Of a stretch of DNA of 64,000 nucleotides, positions 47,460-56,381 are shown piece by piece (positions within the stretch are counted from its first letter, which is position 1; every line of letters starts with the position of its first letter). Both the position numbers and the translations under genes were made by a program. The stretch covers positions 2,356,001 through 2,420,000 of the forward strand of contig NZ_CP119127.1 in NCBI RefSeq assembly GCF_030128825.1, read 5' to 3'. A model generated the notes under the pieces. That model was given only the letters and a program-made list of their open reading frames with translations. It made no database searches and was not told the origin of the DNA. The stretch is from Sphingobium sp. WTD-1. GTDB taxonomy: Bacteria; Pseudomonadota; Alphaproteobacteria; Sphingomonadales; Sphingomonadaceae.

Positions 47460-48470
47460 ATGAAACCCGTCATCTTCGGCCTATCCGGCGAAACCCTGAC
47501 CGCCGACGAGCGCGCCTTCTTTGCCGAGGCGCAGCCGGCCGGCTATATCTTGTTCAAGCGCAACATCGCCGATCGCGCGCAGGTGCGGGCGCTGACCGAC
47601 GAGTTGCGCGCGCTGCACGGGCGCGACGACCTGCTGATCATGATCGATCAGGAGGGCGGCCGGGTCGCGCGGATGCAGGCGCCGGTCTGGCCCAGCTTTC
47701 CCGCCGGCGCGGTGTTCGACCGCCTTTATGACATTGCGCCGTCCAGCGCGATCGCGGCGGCGCGGGCCAATGCGCGGGCTCTGGCGCTGATGCTGGCGGA
47801 GGTCGGCATCACGGTCGATGCGTTGCCGCTGCTGGACGTGCGGCAGGCGGGCGCAAGCGACATCATGGGCGACCGGACGCTGGGTGCCGAGCCGATGCGC
47901 GTCGCGGCGCTTGGCCGCGCGGTGATCGAGGGGCTGGCCGACGGCAATGTCGTGGGCATCGTCAAGCATATGCCGGGCCATGGCCGCGCGCTGGTCGACA
48001 GCCATCTGGAACTGCCGGTCGTCCATGCCGGGACGGAGGAACTAGAAACCGATCTGGCGCCGTTCCGCGCGCTCAAGGACGCGCCGATGGGCATGACCGC
48101 CCATGTCGTCTACACCGCCTGGGATGCCGACCGGCCGGCCAGCCTGTCGCCGATCGTGATCGAGGAGATTATTCGCCAGCGCGTCGGTTTTGACGGGCTG
48201 CTGATGTCCGACGATCTCGACATGAAGGCGCTCAAGGGCTCGATTCCCGAACTGGCCGCCGGCGTGGTCGCGGCCGGGTGCGACCTGGCGCTCAATTGCT
48301 GGGGGCGGATGGACGATATGGTCGGCATCGCCAATCTGCTGCCGGAGATCAGGCCGGTTGCGCGGGCGCGGCTCGATCGGGCGATGGGCTCGGCCCATGT
48401 CGCCGACCTGCCGCCGTTCGAGCAGTTGCTGGCGACCCGCGACACGTTGCTGGCGCTGGTTCCGGCCTGA
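47460..48470 (+). CDS. nagZ: Beta-N-acetylhexosaminidase NagZ
   Basis: 336 residues, GH3 family. Cytoplasmic enzyme removing GlcNAc from anhydro-muropeptides during cell wall recycling. Motifs: IDQEGGRVARMQAP, GIVKHMPGHGRALVDSHLELP (the catalytic Asp/His loop) and the nucleophile region LLMSDDLDMKAL. Usual length. Followed 17 bases later by scpA. Confidence 0.93.
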   Translation: MKPVIFGLSGETLTADERAFFAEAQPAGYILFKRNIADRAQVRALTDELRALHGRDDLLIMIDQEGGRVARMQAPVWPSFPAGAVFDRLYDIAPSSAIAAARANARALALMLAEVGITVDALPLLDVRQAGASDIMGDRTLGAEPMRVAALGRAVIEGLADGNVVGIVKHMPGHGRALVDSHLELPVVHAGTEELETDLAPFRALKDAPMGMTAHVVYTAWDADRPASLSPIVIEEIIRQRVGFDGLLMSDDLDMKALKGSIPELAAGVVAAGCDLALNCWGRMDDMVGIANLLPEIRPVARARLDRAMGSAHVADLPPFEQLLATRDTLLALVPA

Positions 48471-48487
48471 TCGCGGACGCGGGGGCG

Positions 48488-49270
48488 ATGGACGATCTCT
48501 TCACCGCCCCGGCCGCGACGCCCGCCGAGGTCTTGACCGTCAGCTTCGAAAGCTGGGAGGGGCCGCTCGACCTGTTGCTGGCGCTGGCGCGGACGCAGAA
48601 GGTCGACCTGCGCGAAATCTCCATTTTGGCGCTGGTCGAGCAATATCTGGCCTATGTCGATGGCGCGCGGCAGCTGAAGCTGGAACTGGCGGCCGACTAT
48701 CTGGTGATGGCGGCTTGGCTCGCCTATCTCAAATCGGCGATGCTGCTGCCCAAGGAAGCGCAGCCCGAACCCAGTCCCGAGGAAATGGCGCTGCGGCTGC
48801 AATTGCGGCTGCAACGGCTGCACGCCATGCGCGAGGCCGGTGCGCGGCTGATGGCCGGCGATCGAATCGGGCGCGACGTGTTCGTCCGCCCCCAGCCCGA
48901 GGGGCTGCACATGGTGCGGCGGGCGAAGTGGAGCGCCAGCCTTTATGATCTGATCCAGGCCTATGGCCAGATCCGCGCGCGTAACCAGCCGGTGGTGCAT
49001 ATGGTCGCGGTGCGGCCGGTGATGACCCTGGACGAGGCGATCCAGCGGGTGAGCGCGCTGGTCGGGTCGGCGCTCGACTGGACGACCCTGGAATCCTTCC
49101 TGCCCGACGATCGCGATGGGCCGATGGCGAAGTCGGCGCTGGCCAGCAGCTTCGTGGCGATGCTGGAACTGGCCAAGCAGGGGCGGGTGGACATAAGGCA
49201 GGACGGAATATTCGAGCCGATCTATCTGCGGGCGGCGCTGTCGGGCGATCAATGGGAGCAGTTGCGGTGA
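48488..49270 (+). CDS. scpA: Segregation and condensation protein A
   Basis: 260 residues from ATG 48488. Kleisin that bridges SMC heads: N-terminal FESWEGPLDLLLALARTQKVDLREISILALVEQYL and C-terminal winged helix FVAMLELAKQGRVDIRQDGIFEPIYL. The stop overlaps the scpB start (GTGA). Confidence 0.93.
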   Translation: MDDLFTAPAATPAEVLTVSFESWEGPLDLLLALARTQKVDLREISILALVEQYLAYVDGARQLKLELAADYLVMAAWLAYLKSAMLLPKEAQPEPSPEEMALRLQLRLQRLHAMREAGARLMAGDRIGRDVFVRPQPEGLHMVRRAKWSASLYDLIQAYGQIRARNQPVVHMVAVRPVMTLDEAIQRVSALVGSALDWTTLESFLPDDRDGPMAKSALASSFVAMLELAKQGRVDIRQDGIFEPIYLRAALSGDQWEQLR

Positions 49271-49860
49271 TCCGGGAGATGGATGATTTCGCGCGCGCGG
49301 TGGAGGCGGCCTTGTTCGCGTCGGAGGAGCCGCTGACGCCCGCCGAACTGCGCGCCCATGTCGGCGATGGCGGCGACCTGCCCGCGACGCTGGCCGGGCT
49401 GGCGCAGGATTATGCCGGGCGCGGCGTCAATCTGGTCGAGCGGGGCGGGCGCTGGCATTTCCAAACGGCGGCCGACCTGGCGCATATCCTGCGGCGGGAA
49501 CGGGACGAGACGCGCAAACTGTCGCGCGCGGCGATGGAGACGCTGGCGATCATCGCCTATCATGAGCCGGTCAGCCGCGCGGAGATCGAGGCGATTCGCG
49601 GGGTTCAGGTGGCCAAGGGTACGCTGGATGTGCTGATGGAGGCCGGCTGGGTGCGTCCGGTGGGGCGGCGCGAAGTGCCGGGTCGCCCGCTCATCTATGC
49701 GACCAGCGTAGAGTTTCTGTCACATTTTGGCCTTAGCAGCCGCCGGGACTTGCCGGGTCTGGACGATTTGCGGGCTGCGGGGTTGCTGGATCCGGTGGAT
49801 TTGGCGCTGGAGGGTCTGGGCGGTCAATCCGTTCTGGAAAAGGATGAGGAAGAGGCCTAG
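49267..49860 (+). CDS. scpB: Segregation and condensation protein B
   Basis: 197 residues from GTG 49267, overlapping scpA by 4 bases; GGGAG is 8 bases upstream. Two winged helices: [22 protein letters not shown] and [45 protein letters not shown]. Partner of ScpA in the SMC complex. tatA follows after 28 bases. Confidence 0.94.
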   Translation: MIREMDDFARAVEAALFASEEPLTPAELRAHVGDGGDLPATLAGLAQDYAGRGVNLVERGGRWHFQTAADLAHILRRERDETRKLSRAAMETLAIIAYHEPVSRAEIEAIRGVQVAKGTLDVLMEAGWVRPVGRREVPGRPLIYATSVEFLSHFGLSSRRDLPGLDDLRAAGLLDPVDLALEGLGGQSVLEKDEEEA

Positions 49861-49888
49861 AAAGGCCTCCTTTCAGGAGTATGTGAAA

Positions 49889-50128
49889 ATGGGTTCTTTC
49901 TCGCTGATGCACTGGGTGATCGTGCTCCTGGTCGTCATGCTGCTGTTCGGTGGCGGTCGGATTTCCGGCCTGATGGGTGACGTGGCCAAGGGCATCAAGA
50001 GCTTCAAGAAGGGCATGGCCGACGACGAGGACGACGCGACGCCGGCAAAGCCCGCGACCCGGATCGAGGGTCATCGCGTGCCCGAACAGGATGCGCCGAG
50101 CGCAACCGAAGAAAAGACCAAGGCCTGA
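49889..50128 (+). CDS. tatA: Sec-independent translocase protein TatA
   Basis: 79 residues. N-terminal helix ([21 protein letters not shown]), then an amphipathic helix [16 protein letters not shown] and an acidic tail. AGGAG lies 9 bases before ATG 49889. Forms the protein-conducting assembly of the Tat system for folded proteins. Confidence 0.95.
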   Translation: MGSFSLMHWVIVLLVVMLLFGGGRISGLMGDVAKGIKSFKKGMADDEDDATPAKPATRIEGHRVPEQDAPSATEEKTKA

Positions 50129-50154
50129 TCTCTAACGCAGGCTGGTAGTCGCGC

Positions 50155-50619
50155 ATGTTTGGCATCGATTCGACCGAATTTCTGGTGATCGTGATCATTG
50201 CGGTGATCGTGATCGGCCCGAAGGATCTTCCGCGCGCGCTCTACAAGGTGGGGCAGATCGTGGGGAAGGCCCAGGGCATGGCCCGGCATTTCCGCACCGG
50301 CATTGATGCCATGGTGCGGGAAGTCGAGCTGGAAGAGCTGGAAAAGAAATGGGCCGAGCAGAATAAGCGCATCATGGCCGAGCATCCGCCCGAGACCCAG
50401 GTTCCCGAAACCCAGGTCATCGAGCATGGTTCGGCCATCGATGCGCCCGCTGCTTCGGCTGTAGACGACAAGCCGCCTTATGTGGCGGAAGCGCCGGCGG
50501 CCCCCGCTGTCGATGCGCCGCCCTATGTGGCGGAGGCCGCGCCGCCGCCGGTGGCGGACAAGCCGCCCTATGTCGCAGAAGAACCCGCTGCACCCAAGCA
50601 GGGAGATGCGGCGGCATGA
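50155..50619 (+). CDS. tatB: Sec-independent translocase protein TatB
   Basis: 154 residues. The N-terminus [20 protein letters not shown] is followed by [26 protein letters not shown], typical of TatB. The tail contains three PPYVAE repeats ([30 protein letters not shown]). The stop overlaps the tatC ATG. Confidence 0.94.
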   Translation: MFGIDSTEFLVIVIIAVIVIGPKDLPRALYKVGQIVGKAQGMARHFRTGIDAMVREVELEELEKKWAEQNKRIMAEHPPETQVPETQVIEHGSAIDAPAASAVDDKPPYVAEAPAAPAVDAPPYVAEAAPPPVADKPPYVAEEPAAPKQGDAAA

Positions 50620-51407
50620 TCGGCGATATTGACGACAGCAAGGCGCCCTTGCTGGACCATCTGATCGAACTGCGCAGCCGCTTGCTCAAATGCGTGTACG
50701 CGCTCGCCATCACCGGGGCGATCTGCTTCTATTTTTCGGAGCAGCTCTTCGCGATCCTGGTGCATCCGCTCAAGGAAGCCTTTGGCGATGCCGGCGGCAA
50801 GCTGGTCTATACCAAGCTCTACGAAGCCTTTTTCGTGCAGATCAAGATCGCGCTGTTCGGCGCCTTCTGCCTGTCTTTTCCGATCATCGCCAACCAGCTC
50901 TGGGCGTTCGTCGCGCCGGGGCTGTATGCGAAGGAAAAGAAGGCGCTGCTGCCTTTCATCATCGCAACCCCCTTCCTGTTCGCACTGGGTGCGAGCCTCG
51001 CCTATTTCGTGGTGATGCCGACCGCCTTCCATTTCTTCCTGGGCTATCAGGGCAATGGCAGCGGGTTGCAGGTCGAGGCGCTGCCGAGCGCGGACAGCTA
51101 TCTGGGCCTGGTGATGCAGTTCATCCTGGCCTTTGGCATCTGTTTCCTGTTGCCGGTGCTGCTGATGCTGCTCAACCGGGCCGGCTTCGTGTCGCGCGAG
51201 CAGCTGAAGGGGATGCGCCGCTACATGATCGTCGGCGCCTTCATCCTCGCCGCGGTGTTGACCCCGCCGGATGTGGTGTCGCAGCTGATGCTCGCCATCC
51301 CGCTGCTGCTGCTTTACGAAATCACGCTGGTCGCGATCTGGTTCACTGATCGCAGCCAGGCGAAACGCGCCGCTGCAGAGGCGGCGGCCGAGGAAGCGTC
51401 CGCATAA
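50616..51407 (+). CDS. tatC: Sec-independent translocase protein TatC
   Basis: 263 residues with six membrane helices. Motifs: [19 protein letters not shown] (the conserved N-terminal signal-binding region), [20 protein letters not shown] loop, and [28 protein letters not shown]. It recognises twin-arginine signals with TatB; candidates in this window are the two aminotransferases at 5653-8121. Confidence 0.96.
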   Translation: MIGDIDDSKAPLLDHLIELRSRLLKCVYALAITGAICFYFSEQLFAILVHPLKEAFGDAGGKLVYTKLYEAFFVQIKIALFGAFCLSFPIIANQLWAFVAPGLYAKEKKALLPFIIATPFLFALGASLAYFVVMPTAFHFFLGYQGNGSGLQVEALPSADSYLGLVMQFILAFGICFLLPVLLMLLNRAGFVSREQLKGMRRYMIVGAFILAAVLTPPDVVSQLMLAIPLLLLYEITLVAIWFTDRSQAKRAAAEAAAEEASA

Positions 51408-51414
51408 GAAAAGA

Positions 51415-51435
51415 CCCGCGAGACGCGGGCCTTTT
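51415..51435. terminator. Terminator after tatC
   Basis: cccgcg-aga-cgcggg followed by cctttttcc; A-rich on the left. Lies between convergent tatC and the entericidin-like gene. Confidence 0.8.
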
Positions 51436-51442
51436 TCCATCT

Positions 51443-51571
51443 TTAGTTGGCCGACTTCTCGACGGCCTTGCCGGCGCTCTGCACGTCCCTGCCAGCGCCT
51501 TCCACCGTATTGCAGGCGGATACCAGCAGCGAGCCGGTGAGCAGCAGGGCGGTGACGATTGTCTTGGTCAT
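51443..51571 (-). CDS. Entericidin-type small lipoprotein
   Basis: 42 residues from ATG 51571 (AAGGAG ribosome site). The lipobox is LLVSACNTV, followed by EGAGRDVQSAGKAVEKSA, the short amphipathic helix typical of entericidin A/B proteins. Members are stress-related membrane lipoproteins; a toxin/antidote role here is not shown. Confidence 0.88.
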   Translation of the reverse strand: MTKTIVTALLLTGSLLVSACNTVEGAGRDVQSAGKAVEKSAN

Positions 51572-51942
51572 CGATTTCTCCTTCCGAAATATCGGCCGAC
51601 CGCATGGCGAGCCATATCGGTGACCGCTGGAGAACACGCCTGGAAGGGAAGGGTTCCGCCGGCTGGCGCTGGTTCGACGATGGGGAGGGCAGCCCGAAAA
51701 AGTCTGAGCCCGGAACGCGTCGGGGGGGGGATGATGCGTTCCGGGCTCATATTTTTTGGATAGCAAGAGCGGGGGGCAAAAGATTTGCTATCCGAAATGC
51801 AGAACGAGCGGCAAAGCGGGTGGTTCCCGATTTCCGCTCCTGATCGCGAATTTTAATTGCCCTTATTTTCAGGCGTTTCGCTGGTTGATCGGATATTAAC
51901 CTAAAATAATCTCGCCAGACGAGCGCAAAAAGATGGTGCGGT
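51572..51942. other. Gene-poor interval with a strong free-standing terminator
   Basis: No protein gene is supported. It includes a strong hairpin with a T-run at 51706-51756, and further AT-rich sequence with a TTAACC at 51896. The hairpin follows no annotated plus-strand gene, which makes a small RNA a possibility. Confidence 0.5.
51706..51756 (+). terminator. Strong hairpin with T-run (possible sRNA end)
   Basis: gagcccggaacgc (51706-51718) pairs perfectly with gcgttccgggctc (51736-51748), followed by atatttttt. The loop contains a run of nine G. As a plus-strand rho-independent terminator it is convincing, though no gene precedes it. Confidence 0.7.
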
Positions 51943-53073
51943 TCAACCGAGCGGCCGGCCGCTGTTGCGATATTCGGGGCGGATCGTTGATTCCGGCAGA
52001 TTGTCGATCGGCGCGGCAAGGGGGGGCGCGGGCGCGGGCTGCGTCGCCGGCGTGGAGGGCGCGACCGTCGGCAGGGGCCCATAGGCTGTTGCCGGTCCCG
52101 CGCTCATCAGTTCGACGGGCGACACCGGCTGGACCGGCCAGATCCGGCGGGCAGGGCCGGATATCAGTTCGCGCCCCGGATAGGCGTCGCCGAAGGCGGC
52201 GGGCGTGCCGTTGAAGCCCATGCCGCGATAGAAGATATGGGCGCCGATCACGGCAACCGGCTGCAGCGTGGCGGACCAGGCCGGGCGGACGGCCAGCGTA
52301 TGATAATGGGTAGCAAGGCCCACCGGGGCATAGGGTTTGCCCGACAGCGCCTGCTGGGCGATGCCGCGCGCGCGGACCCAGGCGACCGCGTTGGGCAGGC
52401 GGGCCATGGCGCCATCGCAGCTGAAGGTGAACTGGCAGTGGAAGTCGGTGCGTTCCGATCCCTGATAGACGACGCCGCAGACGCTGTTGGGCCAGAGCGG
52501 GCTGCGCACGCGGTTCAATACCACCTGCGCGACGGCGCGCTGGCCCTCCTCCGGCTCGTTCCCGGCTTCATAATAGATGGCCGATGTCAGGCAGTTGAGC
52601 GCACGATAGCTGTCGGTTGGCGTGATGCCGCGAAAGATGGTCGCGGGGGCGGTCTTCACTTCGGCCAGGCCCATGACATGCGGGCTCTGGATGGTGAGCG
52701 CGCCGGGGACGGGATCGAAGGCGCCTTCGGCATAGAAGAAGGCCGAGCCGGGGAAATTGGCGCCCGCCTGCTCGGCCGGGTCGGGGCCATGATGATCCTC
52801 GGCCAGCATGTCGAGCGGCGCGGCGGTGATGAGATGCGGCACGACCAGCACGCCAAGCGCGAGCGCGCCCAGGCCGCCATGCCAGATCCATCGTTCCTGT
52901 TGCTGCGAAAGCCGCATCACCCTGCCGGTATCGAGCGGGCCTGATTGCCGCGCGGCCTTTCCATAGCCGATTTTCCTTTCCAATTCCTCCACGGAATCGG
53001 GCAGGCCCTGGATCGGGGGCGAGCGACCGGCGCGCAAAGCCGGAGCAAACCGGCTCTTTTCGTGGTGCAGCAT
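51943..53073 (-). CDS. SleB-type cell wall hydrolase
   Basis: 376 residues from ATG 53073; TTG 53088 and ATG 52917 (MRLSQQQERW) are alternatives. A single helix near residue 65-85 (GGLGALALGVLVVPHLI) anchors it; the hydrolase domain is LNCLTSAIYYEAGNEPEEGQRAVAQVVLNRVRSPLWPNSVCGVVYQGSERTDFHCQFTFSCDG, the SleB/Hydrolase_2 signature. Probably a periplasmic lytic transglycosylase acting on peptidoglycan. Divergent from cysK with a very short gap. Confidence 0.85.
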   Translation of the reverse strand: MLHHEKSRFAPALRAGRSPPIQGLPDSVEELERKIGYGKAARQSGPLDTGRVMRLSQQQERWIWHGGLGALALGVLVVPHLITAAPLDMLAEDHHGPDPAEQAGANFPGSAFFYAEGAFDPVPGALTIQSPHVMGLAEVKTAPATIFRGITPTDSYRALNCLTSAIYYEAGNEPEEGQRAVAQVVLNRVRSPLWPNSVCGVVYQGSERTDFHCQFTFSCDGAMARLPNAVAWVRARGIAQQALSGKPYAPVGLATHYHTLAVRPAWSATLQPVAVIGAHIFYRGMGFNGTPAAFGDAYPGRELISGPARRIWPVQPVSPVELMSAGPATAYGPLPTVAPSTPATQPAPAPPLAAPIDNLPESTIRPEYRNSGRPLG

Positions 53074-53117
53074 TCCCTTGCTTGGCAAGCACGTATCGGC
53101 TCCGCTATGCGGGGTGC

Positions 53118-54110
53118 ATGCTGCTCCAGAAAGATAGCCTCGCCCTGATCGGTAATACCCCGATGGTGCGCCTCGCCGGTCCGTCCGAAGCCACCGGATG
53201 CGATATCTACGCCAAGTGCGAATTCGCCAATCCCGGCGCGTCGGTGAAGGATCGCGCCGCCCTGTTCATCGTCAATGATGCCGAGGAGAAGGGGCTGCTG
53301 AAGCCCGGTGGCACGATCGTCGAGGGGACGGCCGGCAATACCGGCATCGGCCTGGCGCTGGTCGCCAATGCCAAGGGGTACAAGTCGATCATCGTCATGC
53401 CCGAGACGCAGAGCCGGGAAAAGATGGACACGCTGCGCGCGCTGGGCGCGGAACTGGTGACGGTGCCGGCGGCGCCCTATTCCAACCCCGGCCATTTCGT
53501 CCACACCTCGCGTCGTCTGGCGGAAGAGACGGAAGGCGCGATCTGGGCCAACCAGTTCGACAATATCGCCAATCGCAAGGCGCATATCGTCGGCACGGCC
53601 GAGGAAATCTGGACCCAGATGGAAGGCCGGATCGACGGCTTCATCTGTGCGGCCGGCACCGGCGGCACGATCGCCGGCGTGGGCCTTGGCCTCAAGGCGC
53701 ATGACGAGAATATCGTCATCGGCCTCGCCGATCCCCATGGCGCGGCGCTCTATAATTATTATGCCCATGGCGAGTTGAAGGCGGAGGGCAATTCGGTCGC
53801 CGAAGGCATTGGCCAGGGGCGCATCACCGCCAATCTGGAAGGCGCGCCGATCGACACTCAGTTCCGCATTTCCGACGAGGAAGGGCTGGAATGGGTTCGC
53901 CGCCTGCTGGCCGAAGAAGGTCTGTGCCTGGGCTTGTCGTCGGGCATCAATGTCGCGGGTGCCGTTGCGCTCGCGAAACAGCTTGGGCCGGGCAAGAAAA
54001 TCGTGACAATCCTGTGTGATACCGGCTTCCGCTATTTGTCGACCCTCTACAACCGGCAGTGGCTCGAATCGAAGGGCTTGACGATATTCCCCTGGCTCGC
54101 GCACAATTGA
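53118..54110 (+). CDS. cysK: Cysteine synthase A (O-acetylserine sulfhydrylase)
   Basis: 330 residues from ATG 53118. PLP enzyme making cysteine from O-acetylserine and sulfide. PLP lysine Lys44 in GASVKDRAA, substrate loop EGTAGNTGIG (usually TSGNTG; this variant also occurs in the family), phosphate-binding GTGGTIAG. Fold-type II length and layout normal. Confidence 0.92.
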   Translation: MLLQKDSLALIGNTPMVRLAGPSEATGCDIYAKCEFANPGASVKDRAALFIVNDAEEKGLLKPGGTIVEGTAGNTGIGLALVANAKGYKSIIVMPETQSREKMDTLRALGAELVTVPAAPYSNPGHFVHTSRRLAEETEGAIWANQFDNIANRKAHIVGTAEEIWTQMEGRIDGFICAAGTGGTIAGVGLGLKAHDENIVIGLADPHGAALYNYYAHGELKAEGNSVAEGIGQGRITANLEGAPIDTQFRISDEEGLEWVRRLLAEEGLCLGLSSGINVAGAVALAKQLGPGKKIVTILCDTGFRYLSTLYNRQWLESKGLTIFPWLAHN

Positions 54111-54146
54111 CGGGCCGACACGGGTCGCGGCGGCATAAAATAGAGC

Positions 54147-54470
54147 ATGTTCATGGCTGATCATTCCCGCCGACAGGAGGGGCTGCAGCGCGTTCAGATA
54201 GGGCTGACTGGCCTGGCAGGCGTTGTCCTGCTGGTCGGACTGGCCAATATCGTCATCGACAAGGCGCGGGTGGACGATATTGCGTCCGCGCCGCCGGCCG
54301 TGCCGACGATCGACGTCAATGCCGCTGTCGCTGCCACCATGCCCAAGGAACCGCTTGCCGAACTGGGCGTGCAGCCCGCGCAGGAAATGGCGCCGATCGT
54401 CCCCGATCTGCAACCCGATCCCAAGATCCGCAAGCCGATGGACCAGGAACCCGCGCCGCAGACGCCCTGA
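54147..54470 (+). CDS. Single-helix membrane protein of unknown function
   Basis: 107 residues. A short basic N-terminus, one helix (IGLTGLAGVVLLVGLANIVI, about 18-38) and a Pro/Ala-rich periplasmic tail (LQPDPKIRKPMDQEP). ATG 54153 is an alternative start. Lies 6 bases before the next gene, so the two are likely co-transcribed. Confidence 0.65.
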   Translation: MFMADHSRRQEGLQRVQIGLTGLAGVVLLVGLANIVIDKARVDDIASAPPAVPTIDVNAAVAATMPKEPLAELGVQPAQEMAPIVPDLQPDPKIRKPMDQEPAPQTP

Positions 54471-54476
54471 CGGGCG

Positions 54477-55700
54477 ATGATGCCGTTCGTTCGCTTTCTT
54501 TCCCAGTTGCTCACCCTGTTGCTGCCGGCGACGCTGATGCTGCTCGCCGGTCTGGCTGTCGCCTGGCGAACGGGGCAGGCGGACCCATGGTGCTGGGGCT
54601 GGCCGGCGCTGTTGCTGCTCGTGCCAACGGGGTGGTGGCTGGCGCGGCAGGACTTTCTGCATGCGCTGTGGGTGGGGCTGGGTGGTGCCGGGATGGCGCT
54701 GCTCTTCTGCGCCTTGGCCGCTGCACGCATGCCCGACCCCAGGGCCATGATCGGCTTGATATTGCTGGCCCTGATGGCAGCTGGCGGTGGCGCGCTCTTG
54801 TGGCGACGACGTTGGTTGCCGGCGCTCGCTGTAGTGATTGTGGCCCTGCTGCTGTTTGGCTTCGGGCCGGTCCGTCCCATTTCCTCCCGGCCTGATCGGC
54901 CGGTGCTCGCTGTCATCACGGCGCTGCCGCTCTTCTGGGAAGAGGGTGGGGCCGGGACAAGGCGGGACGCGCCGATCGTGACGCTGTTGCGCAGCCGGTT
55001 CGACGTGCGGCCGATCGATGATGTGCAGGCGTTGGCCGCATCCGGCGCGCCCGTGCTGCTGCTGGCGCAGTCCCGGCCGATGACGCCGCAGGCGCTGGTC
55101 GCGCTTGACCGCTGGGTCAGGGATGGCGGCCGGCTGCTGCTGTTCACCGATCCGCGCCTGCGCTGGCCCTCCGATCTGCCGCTGGGCGACCGGCGCCGGG
55201 CACCGATGGTCGGCACGCTCGGCCCTTTGCTGGCGCATTGGGGCGTGCAGGGCGGGGCGGTGCGCGACCGGGAAATGCGCCATTTCCTGCCCGATGGCCG
55301 GCTTTTGACGATGGTCGGGATGCAGCCCCTATCCTTGGAGGGGCAGGAGGGCGCTGTTCCGCTGCGGCTGCGGATCGGGCGCGGGGAGGCGCTGCTGCTG
55401 GGGGACGCGGACCTGATCGACGACCGGCTGTGGCTGGCCGATCCGGCGCGGCCGCTAGACCCGCGCGCCTGGAGCGCAGATACGCCGGCGCTGGTGGCGC
55501 AATGGCTGGGGGCGGAGATGCCGGATGGCCGCCGCTGGATGCGCGATGTCGCGGATGTCCGGCTGGGGCTGCGATCGGCGCTTCTGGCTGGGACAGGCTG
55601 GGCGATACTGGGTCTGATGCTGCTTCGCCGTCGTTCCGGCCGGAAGGATATGAGAACAAAAAGTGAAAATAAGCTGGTGAAAGGAGTAAAAAACGGTTAA
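54477..55700 (+). CDS. Membrane protein with a GldG/DUF4350-like domain
   Basis: 407 residues. Four N-terminal helices (about 8-135), then a soluble domain: DRPVLAVITALPLFWEEGG, ASGAPVLLLAQSRPMTPQALVALDRWVRDGGRLLLFTDPRLRWP and GEALLLGDADLIDDRLWL. The pattern matches the ABC-transporter-associated GldG/DUF4350 fold, which resembles a glutamine-amidotransferase-like domain. It ends with one more helix (ALLAGTGWAILGLMLL). No ABC ATPase is alongside. It lies directly before the dcw cluster. Confidence 0.65.
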   Translation: MMPFVRFLSQLLTLLLPATLMLLAGLAVAWRTGQADPWCWGWPALLLLVPTGWWLARQDFLHALWVGLGGAGMALLFCALAAARMPDPRAMIGLILLALMAAGGGALLWRRRWLPALAVVIVALLLFGFGPVRPISSRPDRPVLAVITALPLFWEEGGAGTRRDAPIVTLLRSRFDVRPIDDVQALAASGAPVLLLAQSRPMTPQALVALDRWVRDGGRLLLFTDPRLRWPSDLPLGDRRRAPMVGTLGPLLAHWGVQGGAVRDREMRHFLPDGRLLTMVGMQPLSLEGQEGAVPLRLRIGRGEALLLGDADLIDDRLWLADPARPLDPRAWSADTPALVAQWLGAEMPDGRRWMRDVADVRLGLRSALLAGTGWAILGLMLLRRRSGRKDMRTKSENKLVKGVKNG

Positions 55701-55720
55701 TCCCGTTTCTGACCGGCTTT

Positions 55721-55745
55721 TCCCAACTTCACCCAATATTTCCCT
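55721..55745. promoter_or_regulatory. Candidate MraZ operator (10-bp phased repeats)
   Basis: tccca (55721), accca (55731) and tccct (55741) repeat every 10 bases; a further tcccg stands at 55701. On the minus strand they read as TGGGA, TGGGT and AGGGA, matching the TGGGN direct repeats bound by MraZ in other bacteria (known). They lie just upstream of a candidate promoter. Confidence 0.65.
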
Positions 55746-55773
55746 TTGCAGGCCGCCTCATGCTTGGTAGATA
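55746..55773 (+). promoter_or_regulatory. Candidate dcw promoter
   Basis: ttgcag (55746-55751) and tagata (55768-55773), separated by 16 bases. The repeat element at 55741 abuts the -35, fitting autorepression by MraZ. This is a consensus-based guess. Confidence 0.4.
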
Positions 55774-55883
55774 TTCCAACATTGGGGTTAGTCAGGCTTT
55801 GCGAGAGTCTTGCGCCGGGAGTCGAAAACGCGATTCCGGTGACGGGAAGCCTGCGCCCTGCTTAAAAGGGGCGAATTTCCAGC

Positions 55884-56381
55884 GTGTCGGACGTCATTCT
55901 CTATTCGGGCAACGCGTTCAGCGTCGCGGACGGCAAGGGCCGTTTCGTGCTGCCCCTGGAGATGCGCCGCCAGGTGAAGCTGGCGAGCGGCGGCGAAAAC
56001 CGCCTGTGCCTTTCGGTCCATATGGACAATGGCTGCGCCACCGGCTTCGGCCTGTCCCATAAGCTGTTCCTGTTCGAGGAAGTGAATGAGCTGGAGCGCG
56101 AGGCGCGCGCCGCCAATCGCCCCTTCAACGGCGATCTGGAGCGCGAGAATCGCCTGGGCACGATCGAGGATGTGAATTTCGACGAGGGTGGTCGCTTTTT
56201 CCTGCACCCCGATATCAAGGAAGAGGCCGGTATCACCGACGTTGTGTTCTTCTATGGCGTCGGCCGTTATTTCCAGATCTGGAAGCCTGAGGCGCTGGTC
56301 GAAAGCCCGGATCGCCCAGCGCTGATCCGCAACAAGGTGCGTCGCTGGCTGGAGCAGCGCGCAGCGGAGGGCGGCAAGTGA
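55884..56381 (+). CDS. mraZ: Transcriptional regulator MraZ
   Basis: 165 residues from GTG 55884. Two SpoVT-AbrB-like DNA-binding domains: [20 protein letters not shown] and a second around [28 protein letters not shown], each with the conserved D-x-K/G-R pattern partly kept. MraZ binds upstream of the dcw cluster and controls it. The stop overlaps the rsmH GTG. Confidence 0.92.
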   Translation: MSDVILYSGNAFSVADGKGRFVLPLEMRRQVKLASGGENRLCLSVHMDNGCATGFGLSHKLFLFEEVNELEREARAANRPFNGDLERENRLGTIEDVNFDEGGRFFLHPDIKEEAGITDVVFFYGVGRYFQIWKPEALVESPDRPALIRNKVRRWLEQRAAEGGK

